A stretch of 64,000 nucleotides of DNA from Rubrivivax sp. (GTDB taxonomy: Bacteria > Pseudomonadota > Gammaproteobacteria > Burkholderiales > Burkholderiaceae_C): the NCBI GenBank assembly GCA_016789955.1, contig JAEUPB010000039.1, positions 1 through 64,000 of the forward strand, given 5' to 3'. Below the pieces are notes generated by a model. The model had not been told where the DNA came from, did not search any database, and saw nothing but the letters and a program-made list of their open reading frames with translations. How positions within the stretch are numbered: the first letter of the stretch is position 1; every line of letters starts with the position of its first letter. Shown one piece after another: positions 20,640 to 29,262 of the stretch. The position numbers were made by a program, and so were the translations under genes.

Positions 20640-21689
20640 CTATTGCGCCGCCAGCGGCGCCACGAGCCGCATGCGCGGCACCTCGACGCCGCCGCGCCGC
20701 CCGGGCACCACGCTGCCGTAGCGCTCGGCGTAGACCGGCGGCAGCGGCCGAGCGTCGTCGGGCGCCAGCCAGAGGCGCAGCAGGTGGCGGCGCTGCTGCG
20801 GCGTGTCGGTGAACGCGGTGCGGTCGTGCAGCAGCGTGTGGTTGTGGACGAACTGCAGGTCGCCGCGTTCGAGCCGCATCAGGAAGTGCAGCTGCGGGTC
20901 CTCGGCCAGCGCATCGAAGGCATCGAGGGCACGCACCATCGCGTCGGTGAGCCGGGGCGCGTCGGCGTAGCGCTGCGCCGAGTCGATGTACTGGCGCTGG
21001 TAGATGGTCGACATCAGTCCCTCGTGCCAGCAGTACACCGGGATCGTGAAGTAGGGCTTGCCGCCTTCGGGCACCTCGCCGCGGCGGTCGGTGGCCACGG
21101 GCTTCAGCAGCTCGGCGGCCAGCTCCGGGCTGCGGGCGAGCAGCTCGTTCCACATCGTGTTCGACGACACCAGCGCCGAATCGCCGCCGCGCACCGCGGT
21201 CTGCAGGCACAGCAGGCCCACCACGTCGCAGCTGTCGGTGTGGAAGGTCTGCCGCTCGGCGGTCTGGTAGATGCGCACGTTCGGGTCGTCGCTGGCCAGG
21301 CCCAGGTCCTGCACGTGGCCGAGCAGGTGCCCGCGACCGTTCTGCGAGCGCGCGTGGCCGAGGTGCGCGCCGAGGCCGAAGAAGGCCGTCGCGCTCTCGC
21401 GCATCGACCAGCGCTGCACCGGCAGCCCGCGCGCCAGCACGAAGCCGCGGCCGCGCAGCAGCGTGTCGCGCCAGCCTGCGAGGCGCGGGGCCAGCATGGG
21501 CAGCGGGAACCGTTCGCGCGTGATCTGCGCGATGTCGGCCCCGCGCCGCACCAGCGGCTCGGCGGCGGCGGCGATCTCGTCGATCTCCGCGGCGCTCAGC
21601 GGCTCGATCCAGTCTTCGCGGCGGGCCATCCCGGCGCCCAGCCACGCGGTCGGGCCCGTGAGGCGCGGCGGCAGCTCGGTGGGGTGCAT
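20640..21689 (-). CDS. TauD/TfdA-family Fe(II)/2-oxoglutarate dioxygenase
   Basis: 349 residues. The iron facial triad is visible as H-T-D in RQTFHTDSCDVVGLLCL and the distal His in FVHNHTLLHDRTAF, and the 2-oxoglutarate-binding Arg should be in RRHLLRLWL. The family hydroxylates or cleaves small organic substrates. This subgroup (long, with an N-terminal helical part) is not assigned. It is 11 bases upstream of ribE and divergent from a P450, with only 17 bases between the two start codons. Confidence 0.9.
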   Translation of the reverse strand: MHPTELPPRLTGPTAWLGAGMARREDWIEPLSAAEIDEIAAAAEPLVRRGADIAQITRERFPLPMLAPRLAGWRDTLLRGRGFVLARGLPVQRWSMRESATAFFGLGAHLGHARSQNGRGHLLGHVQDLGLASDDPNVRIYQTAERQTFHTDSCDVVGLLCLQTAVRGGDSALVSSNTMWNELLARSPELAAELLKPVATDRRGEVPEGGKPYFTIPVYCWHEGLMSTIYQRQYIDSAQRYADAPRLTDAMVRALDAFDALAEDPQLHFLMRLERGDLQFVHNHTLLHDRTAFTDTPQQRRHLLRLWLAPDDARPLPPVYAERYGSVVPGRRGGVEVPRMRLVAPLAAQ

Positions 21690-21706
21690 GGCCGATACGA
21701 TAGACC

Positions 21707-22912
21707 ATGGATTTCGACCTCGCGTCGTTCACGCTCGCGCAGCCGCCGGCGGGCTTCATCGAAGACCCCTACCCCGTCTACGCCGAGCTGCGCCGCCGCT
21801 CGCCGGTGCACCCGCTCGCGGCGGGCAGCGTGCTGCTGACGCGCCACGACGACGTGCTCGAGGTCTACCGCAGCCCGCACGCCAGCTCGGACAAGAAGCG
21901 CGAGTTCGCGCCCAAGCTCGGCGACTCGCCGCTGTTCGAGCACCACACGACCAGCCTCGTGTTCAGCGACCCGCCGCTGCACACGCGCGTGCGCCGGCTG
22001 CTGATGGGCGCGCTGAACCAGCGCGCCATCGCCCGCATGGAACCCGGGCTCGTCGCGCTCGTCGACGGCCTGCTCGACCGGCTGGCCGATGTGCGCGAGC
22101 CCGACCTCATCGAGGACTACGCCGCGCGCATCCCCGTGGAGGTGATCGGCAACCTGCTCGACGTGCCGCACGACGAGCGCGAGCCGCTGCGCGGCTGGTC
22201 GCTGGCGATCCTGTCGGCGCTCGAACCGGCGCCGTCGCAGGCGGTGCTCGACACCGGCAATGCGGCGGTCCGCGACTTCCTTGCGCAGTTGCGGAGGTTG
22301 ATCGCCGAGCGGCGCCGCGATCCCGGCGACCCCGAGGCCGACGTGCTGACGCGGCTGCTGCAGGGCGAGGTGGGCGGCGAGCGCCTCACCGAGAACGAGC
22401 TGCTGCACAACTGCATCTTCCTGCTCAACGCCGGGCACGAGACGACCACCAACCTGATCGGCAACGGACTGCATGCGCTGATGACGCACCGCGGCGAGCT
22501 CGAACGCCTGGCGGCCGATCCGGCGCTGCTGCCCACCGCGGTGGAGGAGCTGCTGCGCTACGAGAGCCCGCTGCAGCTCAACAACCGGCTCGCCACCGCG
22601 CCGATCGAGTTGCGCGGGCAGGTGATCCCGGCAGGCACCTTCGTCACGCTGGGCATCGGCGCGGCCAACCGCGACCCCGAGGTCTACGCCGAGCCCGACC
22701 GGCTGGACATCGCGCGCAGGCCCAATCCGCACCTGGCCTTCGGGCAGGGCGCGCATGCGTGCGCGGGGCTGAACGTGGCACGGCTCGAAGCGCGCATCGC
22801 CATCGGGCGGCTGGTGGCGCGGCATCCCCGCGTGGCCTTGCGCGGCGAGCCGCTGCGCGACCGGCGCGTGCGCTTCCGCGGCTTCCGCTCGGTGCCGTTC
22901 ACGCTGGGCTGA
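21707..22912 (+). CDS. Cytochrome P450
   Basis: 401 residues, the usual size of a soluble bacterial class I P450. Visible signatures are the I-helix AGHETTTN, the K-helix ExxR in EELLRYESP, and the heme-binding loop FGQGAHACAGLNVAR with its axial cysteine. Residues around ANRDPEVYAEPDRLDIAR are typical of the bacterial CYP107/CYP109-like group. No ferredoxin or reductase gene is adjacent. It diverges from the TauD-like gene and is followed by the AlkC-like gene after 14 bases. Confidence 0.95.
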   Translation: MDFDLASFTLAQPPAGFIEDPYPVYAELRRRSPVHPLAAGSVLLTRHDDVLEVYRSPHASSDKKREFAPKLGDSPLFEHHTTSLVFSDPPLHTRVRRLLMGALNQRAIARMEPGLVALVDGLLDRLADVREPDLIEDYAARIPVEVIGNLLDVPHDEREPLRGWSLAILSALEPAPSQAVLDTGNAAVRDFLAQLRRLIAERRRDPGDPEADVLTRLLQGEVGGERLTENELLHNCIFLLNAGHETTTNLIGNGLHALMTHRGELERLAADPALLPTAVEELLRYESPLQLNNRLATAPIELRGQVIPAGTFVTLGIGAANRDPEVYAEPDRLDIARRPNPHLAFGQGAHACAGLNVARLEARIAIGRLVARHPRVALRGEPLRDRRVRFRGFRSVPFTLG

Positions 22913-22926
22913 GCGAGCCGCGCTCG

Positions 22927-24063
22927 ATGGGCGAACCCTTCAAGAACCTCATCGGCCGGGCGCTGGTCGCCGACGCGGCCGAGCACCTGCGTCGCACGTG
23001 GCGGCGCTTCCCGGCCGCGGACTTCGTGGCCGATGCCGGTACCGGCCTCGACGCGCTGGAGATGAAGGCGCGCGTGCTGCACATCGCCACCGCGCTGGAG
23101 CGCGCGCTGCCCGACGACTTCGACCGGGCGGCCGGCATCGTCGAGCGGGCGCTGGCGCCGCCGCACGTCGACGAGGACCTCGGCGCGATGCGCACCGGCC
23201 CGCAGGGCCTGGCCGGCTGGATCGTCTGGCCGCTGGGCGAGTGGGTGGTGCGGCGCGGCATGTCGACACCGGAGCGGGGACTGCAGGCGCTGCGCGAACT
23301 GACGCAGCGCTTCAGCGCCGAGTTCGCGGTGCGGCCCTTCATCGTGGCGCACCCGTCGATCGTGTTCGATCACTTCGGCCGGTGGGCCGCGGACCCCAAC
23401 CTGCACGTGCGGCGCTGGGTCAGCGAAGGCTCGCGGCCGCGCCTGCCGTGGGGCTTGCGGCTGCACGCGCTGGTGGCCGACCCGTCGCCGACGCTGCCGC
23501 TGCTGCGCACGCTGCAGGACGATGCCAGCGGCTACGTGCGCCGCAGCGTGGCCAACCACCTGAACGACATCGCGAAGGACCACCCGGCGCTGGTGGCGGA
23601 CTGGCTCGCCGAACACCTGCCGGGCGCGCCGGCCGAGCGGCGGCAGCTGCTGGCGCATGCCAGCCGCACGCTCGTCAAGCGGGGCGACGCGGCGGTGCTG
23701 AAGGCGTGGGGCTACGCGCGCGGGTTCCGCGGCGACGCGACGCTGGCGCTGACGCCCGCGCGCCTGCGCATCGGGCAGAGCGTGGCACTGCGGGCCACGC
23801 TGCGGTCGACCTCGCGGCGATCACAGCGCCTGGTCGTCGACTACGCCGTGCACCACGTGAAGGCCGCCGGCCACGCCACCGCCAAGGTCTTCAAGGGCTG
23901 GACCCTCGATCTCGCCGCGGGTGCCTCGGTGCAGCTCGACCGGTCGCACTCGATGCGGGAAGTGACGACGCGGCGCTACCACCCGGGCCTGCACCGCGTC
24001 GAACTGCTCGTCAACGGGGAGACGGCGGCCGCAGCGTCGTTCGACCTGCGGCCGGCCGCCTGA
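22927..24063 (+). CDS. AlkC-like DNA alkylation repair protein
   Basis: 378 residues from the first ATG after the P450 stop. HEAT-like helical repeats fill about 1-270, with conserved pieces such as RPFIVAHP, LHVRRWVSEGSRPRLPWG and YVRRSVANHLNDIAKDHP. The last 100 residues look like a beta-sandwich (VALRATLRSTSRRSQRLVVDYAVHHV) as in AlkC glycosylases carrying an Ig-like domain. The AlkC/AlkD superfamily excises alkylated bases. It probably shares a transcript with the P450. The catalytic residue cannot be assigned by eye. Confidence 0.87.
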   Translation: MGEPFKNLIGRALVADAAEHLRRTWRRFPAADFVADAGTGLDALEMKARVLHIATALERALPDDFDRAAGIVERALAPPHVDEDLGAMRTGPQGLAGWIVWPLGEWVVRRGMSTPERGLQALRELTQRFSAEFAVRPFIVAHPSIVFDHFGRWAADPNLHVRRWVSEGSRPRLPWGLRLHALVADPSPTLPLLRTLQDDASGYVRRSVANHLNDIAKDHPALVADWLAEHLPGAPAERRQLLAHASRTLVKRGDAAVLKAWGYARGFRGDATLALTPARLRIGQSVALRATLRSTSRRSQRLVVDYAVHHVKAAGHATAKVFKGWTLDLAAGASVQLDRSHSMREVTTRRYHPGLHRVELLVNGETAAAASFDLRPAA

Positions 24064-24074
24064 AGCGCCGGCGC

Positions 24075-24590
24075 TCAGCCGCCGAACGACTGCCCGAACG
24101 CGAACACCGAGTTCGGCGCGTTGGTGCGCACCGTGCGCTGCGGCAGCGGCGCCGGGGTCACCGGCCGTCCCGGGCGGCGCTCGTCGACGTAGCCGCGGGC
24201 GCGCTGCTCGTCGACCAGCGACAGCAGCGTCACGGTTGCCAGGTGGCGCAGCATCACCTCCTGCACGTCGGACCACAGCGTGCCGGTGAGGTGCGGCGCA
24301 CGCTGCTCTTCCGGGGCCACGGGGCCGCCTTCCAGGTCCTCGACGGCCAGCACGATGTCGGCCACGCTGATCTCGATCGGCGCGCGGCCCAGCGTGTAGC
24401 CTCCGCCGGGACCGCGCGTGCTGTGCACGAGCCCGCTCTTGCGCAGCCGGCTGAACAGCTGCTCGAGGTACGACAGCGACACCTGCTGTCGTGCGGCGAT
24501 GCCGGCCAGGGCCACCGGACCGCCCGGAGACCGCAGGGCCAGGTCGATCATCGCGTTGACGGCAAAGCGGCCCTTGGTGCTCATGCGCAT
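24075..24590 (-). CDS. Rrf2/IscR-family regulator without cluster-binding cysteines
   Basis: 171 residues aligning at the start with IscR (MRMSTKGRFAVNAMIDLAL). The winged helix has QQVSLSYLEQLFSRLRKSGLV and the RGPGGGYTLGR wing. The region that binds a [2Fe-2S] cluster in IscR contains no cysteine here, and the whole protein has none, so it cannot bind a cluster through Cys. The C-terminal 40 residues (Arg/Pro-rich, then NSVFAFGQSFGG) are extra. It diverges from the NhaR-like gene across the most AT-rich stretch of the area. Confidence 0.9.
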   Translation of the reverse strand: MRMSTKGRFAVNAMIDLALRSPGGPVALAGIAARQQVSLSYLEQLFSRLRKSGLVHSTRGPGGGYTLGRAPIEISVADIVLAVEDLEGGPVAPEEQRAPHLTGTLWSDVQEVMLRHLATVTLLSLVDEQRARGYVDERRPGRPVTPAPLPQRTVRTNAPNSVFAFGQSFGG

Positions 24591-24714
24591 GTCCAGACTC
24601 CAGAGGAAGTTGAATCAGACACGCAATCTAGGGATATACGTTGTTCGCGTAAATGCGATATTTCGAAGACTTTCATTCGAGAAAAACTGATCGTTTGCGA
24701 TTTGATCGACTGAG
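24591..24714. promoter_or_regulatory. AT-rich divergent promoter region between rrf2-like and nhaR-like genes
   Basis: This 124-base gap is much less GC-rich than the flanking genes, especially from about 24640 to 24710 (gatatacgtt, gcgatatttc, gatcgtttgcgatttgatcg). It should hold the promoters and operators of both regulators. The direct repeat gcgatattt/gcgatttga is a possible protein-binding element. No precise -35/-10 pair is called. Confidence 0.6.
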
Positions 24715-25611
24715 ATGAACTTCAAGCACCTGCACTACTTCTGGGTCGTGGCCCGGGCCGGCGGCGTCATCCGTGCCGGCGAGCAACTGCACACCACGCC
24801 GCAGACGCTGTCCAGCCAGATCAAGCTGCTCGAGGGACGGCTGGGCCGCAAGCTGTTCCGCAAGAGCGGCCGCGGGCTGGAGCTGACCGAGGACGGCCGC
24901 GTCGCACTGACCTACGCCGACCAGATCTTCGGCCTGGGCCAGGAGCTGGAAGGCGCGCTCCGGCGCCAGCGCTCGAGCACGCGGGTCATCGAGTTCCGTG
25001 TCGGCGTGTCCGATTCGGTGGCCAAGGCGATGGCCTATCGCCTGCTGGAACCTGCGCTGCAGCTCGGCGAGCCGGTGCACCTGCATTGCGGCGAAGGGCA
25101 CCTCGACGACCTGCTGGGCCAGCTCGCGCTGCACCGGCTTGACCTCGTGATCGCCGACGCCCCGATGCCGGCGCGCCTGAGCGTGAAGGCGTTCAACCAC
25201 GCGCTGGGCACGTCGACGGTGGGATTCTTCTGCACGCCCGAGGTGCGGCGCACGCTCCGCGGCGCCTTCCCGCAGTGCCTGCAGGGCGCCCCGATGCTGT
25301 TGCCCGGCGCCAGCACCGCGCTGCGCATGCAACTGGAAGCCTGGCTGGCGCGCTGGAAGGTGCAACCGGTGGTGCTGGCCGAATTCGACGACGGTGCGCT
25401 GATGAAGGCCTTCGGGCGCGAAGGCCGCGGCGTCTTCCTGGCCCCGGCGGTGCTGAAGGACGACGTCTGCGCGCAGTACGGCGTCGAAGTCGTGGGCCTC
25501 AGCGACGAGCTGGTGGAGGAGTTCTTCGCGATCTCGGTGGAGCGCCGCATCACCCACCCGTGCGTGGCCGCCATCACGCAGGCGGCCCGGGGCGAGCTGC
25601 TGACGGCATGA
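24715..25611 (+). CDS. nhaR: LysR-family regulator of the NhaR subgroup
   Basis: 298 residues. The N-terminal MNFKHLHYFWVVARAGG, TPQTLSSQIKLLEGRLG and GLELTEDGRVALTYADQIF closely follow NhaR, an activator of sodium/proton antiporter and other osmotic-stress genes. The co-inducer domain is complete. No antiporter gene is nearby, so the regulon here is unknown and the symbol is by similarity only. A BTAD-type regulator gene starts 81 bases downstream on the same strand. Confidence 0.88.
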   Translation: MNFKHLHYFWVVARAGGVIRAGEQLHTTPQTLSSQIKLLEGRLGRKLFRKSGRGLELTEDGRVALTYADQIFGLGQELEGALRRQRSSTRVIEFRVGVSDSVAKAMAYRLLEPALQLGEPVHLHCGEGHLDDLLGQLALHRLDLVIADAPMPARLSVKAFNHALGTSTVGFFCTPEVRRTLRGAFPQCLQGAPMLLPGASTALRMQLEAWLARWKVQPVVLAEFDDGALMKAFGREGRGVFLAPAVLKDDVCAQYGVEVVGLSDELVEEFFAISVERRITHPCVAAITQAARGELLTA

Positions 25612-25692
25612 TCGGCCGATGAACGCCGACCGGCCGTCCCGCAGGCGCTCGCTCCCTCCCGGGGGGGCGGGCCGCAGGCCGTTGGAGGCTCC

Positions 25693-28600
25693 TTGAACGG
25701 GTCCGCGGACACGGTGCTGCTGCGGTTGGCCGCGGCGCCCCGGCTGTGCCTGCCGGGCCGGCCTCCGCTGACGCTGCCCGACCTCGATGGCGCCCTGCTC
25801 GCGTGGCTGGCGGTGGAAGGGGCCACGCCGCGCGAGCGCCTCGCCGCCTTGCTGTGGCCCGAATCCGCCGCGGACGCCGCGCGCAATGCGCTGCGCCAGC
25901 GCCTGTTCCGCCTGCGCAGGCTCGCCGGGCGCGACCTCGTCACCGGCTCGGCCCAGCTCGCGCTCGCACCGGGTGTGGCCCACGATCTCGCCGGCGGGGC
26001 CGAATCGGTGCTGGGCACCCTGCAACTGCCCGGCCTGGCCGAGTTCGAGGCGTGGCTGGAGCAGCAGCGTGCGCGCGGCCAGGGCGAGCGCCGCCGGCAG
26101 CTCGAAGCGCGCATCGAGCGGCTGGAGTCCGACGGCGATCTGGCCGCCGCATTGCCGCTTGCCCGACAGCTCGTGCTGGACGAGCCGCACAGCGAGGATG
26201 CACACCGCCGCCTGATGCGGCTGCACTACCTGCGCGGCGACCGCGCGGCGGCGCTGCTGGCCTTCGACCGCTGCGAGGCGGTGCTGAAGGACGAGGTCGG
26301 CGCGCGGCCCGGCGAGGCCACGCTGGCGCTGCTGCAGATCATCGAGGCTTCGGCGCCGCCGGCGGCGCCGACCGCCGCCGCACAGGTGCCGGTATCGCTG
26401 CTGCGCCCGCCGCAGCTGGTCGGCCGCGACGACGAGCTGGCGCTGCTGCGGCGCGCGCGCGACGTCGGCGACATCGCGCTCGTGATCGGCGAGGCGGGGA
26501 TCGGCAAGTCGCGCCTGCTGCAGACGGTGGCCGCCAGCCGAACGGCGCTCGCCTCGGCGCGCCCCGGCGATGCGCTGGTGCCGTATGCCTCGCTGGCCCG
26601 GCTGCTGGCCACGCTGCTCGCGCGCAGCCCGGCGGCGTTCGATGCCGAGCTGCGGCGGCGGCTGGCGCCGGTGCTGCCCGCGCTCGCCCCGCAAGCGCCC
26701 GCCACCCCCGATCGCAGCGCACTCGACCGGCCGCTGGCCGCGCTGCTGCAGCGGCTCACAGGGGAGCTCGACGGCATCGTGCTCGACGACCTGCACTTCG
26801 CCGACACCGCCAGCGTCGAGCTGCTGCACGGCGTGCTGGCGGCCCCGCGCGAGGCACGGCGCGGGCCGCCATGGTGCATGGGCCTGCGGCCGCCCGAAGC
26901 CGGCTCGGCGCAGCAGAAACTGCTGGTGGCGCTGGCTTCCACGGGGCCCTGCGCCACGGTGCAGCTGCAGCCGCTGTCGGTGGCCGCGGTGGCCCGGCTC
27001 GTCGACACGCTGCGGCTGCCTGGGGTCGACGGGGCGACGCTCGCGCCGGCGCTGCGTCGGCACAGCGGCGGCAACCCGCTGTTCGTGCTGGAGTCGCTGA
27101 AGATGGCCTGGAGCCAGGGCGCGCTGCAGCCCGGCGCCGCCCCCGCGACCACGCTGCCGGCGCCGCGCACGCTGTCGCAGCTGATCGGGCAGCAACTCGC
27201 ACGCCTGTCTCCGGGCGCGATGATGCTCGCGCGCCTCGCCGCCGTGGCCGGGCCGGACTTCTCTCTTCCGCTGGCCGAGCAGGTGCTCGCACAGAGCGCG
27301 CTGGCCCTGGCCGACCCGTGGCACGAGCTGGAGGCCGGCCGGGTGCTGGTGGGGCTCGGGTTCGCGCACGACCTGATCCACGAGGCGGTGCTGGCCGGCG
27401 TGCCCGCCCTGATCGCCCGTCACCTGCACGGCCAGGTGGCGCAGCGGCTGGAAGCGGCGCAAGGGGAGCCGGCCCGCATCGCGGCGCACTGGATCGCGGC
27501 CGGCGAGCGCGAACGCGCGCTGCCGGGCCTGCGCGCCGCGGCGCAGCGGGCTCACGCGGCACTGCGCGAGACCGAGCACATCGACTTCCTGCTGCGGGCC
27601 GCCGACATCGCCGAGGACAGCGGGCGGCTCGACGACGCCTTCGACTGCGTGGCCGCCGCGGTGAACTCGCACATGAACACGATCCGCCAGGCGAGCGGCT
27701 ACCCGCTGCTGGACCGCCTCGACCGCCTCGCGCGCAGCCCGGCTCAGCAGGCGCTGGCCTGGGGCAGCCGCGCCTGGTACAGCGCGCAGCTGGCCGATGT
27801 CGACACGGCGATCCGCTTCGGGCAGCGAGCGCTCGCTCTCGCCTCGACGCTGCCGGATCAACGCCTCGCCGCGATGGTCCGCCAACGCCTGGGCGCCGCG
27901 CTGGGAGCTGCCGGCCGGCTCGACGAGGGCCTGACGCAGATGCAGGCGGCGCTGCCGATGCTGGCCTCGAGCCCGCACGCCGACGAGCGCGCCGAGTTCC
28001 ACGGCAACGTGGCGGTGCTGTTCGACAACGTCGGCCTGTTCGACGACGCCGCGCGCCACCGCCAGCAGGCCATCGACGCGACGCGCGAACTCGGCGACCA
28101 CGCGCACCAGGTCGGCCTGTGGGCCAACCACGCCGCCAGCCGGCTGCGCGTGGGCGACGTGGCCGACGCGTCGGACGCCGTGCAGCAGGCCGGGCGGCTG
28201 ATCGCGGCCTACGAGCTGCGGGGCAGCACGGTGGGCTTCGTGGCCGTGCTGCGGGTGCAGGTGGCGCGCGCCGAGGGCCGCTACGACGAGGCCTTCGCAG
28301 CCGCCGAGGACGCACGGCGCGAACTGCAGGCGAGCAACCCGACACGGTTGCCGGTGGTGGCGCTGTACGAGGGCCTGGTGTGGCTGGACCTCGGGCAGCC
28401 GGCGCGCGCGCGGCAGGCCTGGCTGGGCTGTGAGGACGCGCTGCCGCCGCACCTGGAAGCCCGTCGGCAGCTGTTGCTGGCGCGGGTGGCGCGGCTGCTC
28501 GGCCTCGACACCGCGGCGCACGGGGCCGCTGCGAGACACGCGGCGCCGGCCCAGGGCTGGCCGGAGGTGTCGCTGCTGGTGCAGATCGAACAGGCCGCCG

Positions 28601-28953
28601 GGGACGAGGACGATCGCGCGCTCGCCGAGCTGCAGGCCCGCGCGCTGGCCGACGGGCTGCCGGGCGCGGCGCTGGCCGCCTGGCTGCGCCGGCGCGATGT
28701 CGACGCCGCCCACGACGCTGCCGCGATGCTGGCGCGGGCCGGCCGCTACGCCGCGCCGCTCGACTACAGGGCTGCCGCCTGGCACCAGGCCGCACGGCTC
28801 CTGGATGCGGCCGGGGACCGCATCCGCGCCGGACAGGCGTCCGCCGACGGGCGGCGCTGGGTGGAGGCCGCCGAGGCCCATGTGGCCCCGGCCCTGCGCG
28901 ACGGGTTCCGGCGGCGCAACCCGGTCAACGCGACCTTGCTCGGGCTGGCGTAA
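25693..28953 (+). CDS. BTAD/AfsR-like ATPase transcriptional regulator
   Basis: 1086 residues from a TTG with GGAGG four to five bases upstream. The order is an N-terminal regulatory/winged-helix-like part (LAALLWPESAADAARNALRQRL), a bacterial transcriptional activation domain (about 110-220), an AAA-like ATPase with Walker A GEAGIGKSRLL (about 266-276) and Walker B IVLDDLHFAD, and a long C-terminal array of TPR-like helices. This is the SARP/AfsR-MalT style of large ATP-dependent regulator. The ligand and targets are not apparent. A 68-residue membrane-protein gene follows after 89 bases. Confidence 0.88.
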   Translation: MNGSADTVLLRLAAAPRLCLPGRPPLTLPDLDGALLAWLAVEGATPRERLAALLWPESAADAARNALRQRLFRLRRLAGRDLVTGSAQLALAPGVAHDLAGGAESVLGTLQLPGLAEFEAWLEQQRARGQGERRRQLEARIERLESDGDLAAALPLARQLVLDEPHSEDAHRRLMRLHYLRGDRAAALLAFDRCEAVLKDEVGARPGEATLALLQIIEASAPPAAPTAAAQVPVSLLRPPQLVGRDDELALLRRARDVGDIALVIGEAGIGKSRLLQTVAASRTALASARPGDALVPYASLARLLATLLARSPAAFDAELRRRLAPVLPALAPQAPATPDRSALDRPLAALLQRLTGELDGIVLDDLHFADTASVELLHGVLAAPREARRGPPWCMGLRPPEAGSAQQKLLVALASTGPCATVQLQPLSVAAVARLVDTLRLPGVDGATLAPALRRHSGGNPLFVLESLKMAWSQGALQPGAAPATTLPAPRTLSQLIGQQLARLSPGAMMLARLAAVAGPDFSLPLAEQVLAQSALALADPWHELEAGRVLVGLGFAHDLIHEAVLAGVPALIARHLHGQVAQRLEAAQGEPARIAAHWIAAGERERALPGLRAAAQRAHAALRETEHIDFLLRAADIAEDSGRLDDAFDCVAAAVNSHMNTIRQASGYPLLDRLDRLARSPAQQALAWGSRAWYSAQLADVDTAIRFGQRALALASTLPDQRLAAMVRQRLGAALGAAGRLDEGLTQMQAALPMLASSPHADERAEFHGNVAVLFDNVGLFDDAARHRQQAIDATRELGDHAHQVGLWANHAASRLRVGDVADASDAVQQAGRLIAAYELRGSTVGFVAVLRVQVARAEGRYDEAFAAAEDARRELQASNPTRLPVVALYEGLVWLDLGQPARARQAWLGCEDALPPHLEARRQLLLARVARLLGLDTAAHGAAARHAAPAQGWPEVSLLVQIEQAAGDEDDRALAELQARALADGLPGAALAAWLRRRDVDAAHDAAAMLARAGRYAAPLDYRAAAWHQAARLLDAAGDRIRAGQASADGRRWVEAAEAHVAPALRDGFRRRNPVNATLLGLA

Positions 28954-29042
28954 CGCGGGCGTAACGCCGGGCTGCGCACACTGGCTGCGTCGCGGGGGGA
29001 ACCGGAAGGCCGGCCCCGCCACCCACACCAGGGAGCCCGCAG

Positions 29043-29249
29043 ATGAACCCGACCCTCGACGCCACGCTGAACTGGCCCGGCCGCCGCCAGGCCCTGGCGA
29101 GCGACTCCGTTTCCGCACCGCCGCCGGTCACCGACCCGATCGAGGCGATGGCCCAGGCCGACCGCGCCGATTGGGTGCTGATGCGCCTCATCCTCTGCGC
29201 CGCCACGGCCACGCTGCTGCTGGCTCTGGCGGCGAGCCTGCCGCCGTGA
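29043..29249 (+). CDS. Small single-pass membrane protein
   Basis: 68 residues, with AGGGAG about eight bases before the ATG. The first 45 residues are polar; residues about 46-65 (LMRLILCAATATLLLALAAS) form one transmembrane helix at the very C-terminus. I recognise no family. It sits between the large BTAD-type regulator and the convergent secreted-protein gene. Codon pattern and ribosome site make it credible, but a spurious call remains possible. Confidence 0.6.
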   Translation: MNPTLDATLNWPGRRQALASDSVSAPPPVTDPIEAMAQADRADWVLMRLILCAATATLLLALAASLPP

Positions 29250-29262
29250 CGCGGCCGCGCGG

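Noticed and set aside
24673-29118. 1481-codon open frame on the minus strand
   Set aside because: It is the antisense of the Rrf2-NhaR gap, NhaR-like and BTAD-type genes; the product is Arg/Gln/His-rich low complexity with no domain, as expected from GC-rich antisense.
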